From CAZGSD01 sp964528305 (GTDB lineage: Bacteria > Patescibacteriota > Gracilibacteria > UBA1369), in NCBI GenBank assembly GCA_964528305.1, contig CAZGSD010000001.1, positions 160,736 through 224,735 on the forward strand: a DNA stretch of 64,000 bases, given 5' to 3'. Below are positions 64,000 to 64,000 of the stretch, piece after piece. The position numbers were made by a program, and so were the translations under genes. How positions within the stretch are numbered: position 1 is the first letter of the stretch; each line of letters starts with the position of its first letter. Under the pieces are notes generated by a model. That model was not told the origin of the DNA. It worked only from the letters and a program-made list of their open reading frames with translations, and did not search any database.

Positions 64000-64000
64000 A

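Overview
The window reads as a bacterial chromosome segment of the Candidate Phyla Radiation (Patescibacteria) type. Evidence: a very compact layout with several overlapping gene ends, few Shine-Dalgarno sites, a short alanyl-tRNA synthetase without the C-Ala domain, DUF4012 and DUF3352 envelope proteins, a stand-alone FtsE, and a dense set of SLH/S-layer and low-similarity secreted proteins. UGA serves as a stop (mutL and the 90-aa ferredoxin-like gene end in TGA) and prfB is present, so the code appears standard. The exact lineage cannot be read from the sequence. A run of exactly 100 N marks a scaffold gap inside the main S-layer gene.

Layout. 1-3.8 kb: mismatch repair (mutS 3' part, mutL) and a YbaK-type deacylase. 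3.8-11 kb: envelope and secreted proteins, including DUF4012, DUF3352 and a predicted zincin. 11-15.4 kb: alaS, a [2Fe-2S] protein, a small secreted protein, tRNA-Glu and tRNA-Val, and a DnaJ-type chaperone. 15.4-23 kb: an ECF-like sigma factor directly coupled to a 2109-aa membrane-anchored alpha-2-macroglobulin with an anti-sigma-like cytoplasmic head, then a polyprenol/diacylglycerol-kinase-like membrane protein. 23-30.5 kb: glycosyltransferase, membrane and RG-rich proteins, an AT-rich island whose right edge lies inside a chimeric gene (amino-acid dehydrogenase N-domain joined to a TrmB regulator), and a large GNAT-tailed protein. 30.6-41.9 kb: uvrD/pcrA, L,D-transpeptidase, a toxin-antitoxin pair, nrdR, xer recombinase, ftsE, dprA, pilB and prfB. 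42-51 kb: a tRNA-Ala-like structured RNA, def, an ABC exporter, a hypothetical gene and an RND efflux pair. 51.5-62.4 kb: a secreted Asp/Pro-rich protein, an IS481-like insertion sequence with a broken transposase, two SLH proteins, a TPR lipoprotein and the S-layer gene. 63-64 kb: the C-terminal part of a class A penicillin-binding protein.

The strongest non-gene signal is a family of three ~130-145 bp elements at 33016-33160, 34300-34430 and 47469-47607. They share a conserved multi-hairpin core closed by long inverted arms whose sequence differs at every locus. One internal helix differs at three base pairs with compensation on both sides, and arm mismatches in the core orientation are G-U pairs. 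This points to selection on a folded RNA or single-stranded DNA. Other candidates worth testing are the sigma/A2M fusion, the dehydrogenase-TrmB chimera and the tRNA-Ala-like RNA between def and prfB.
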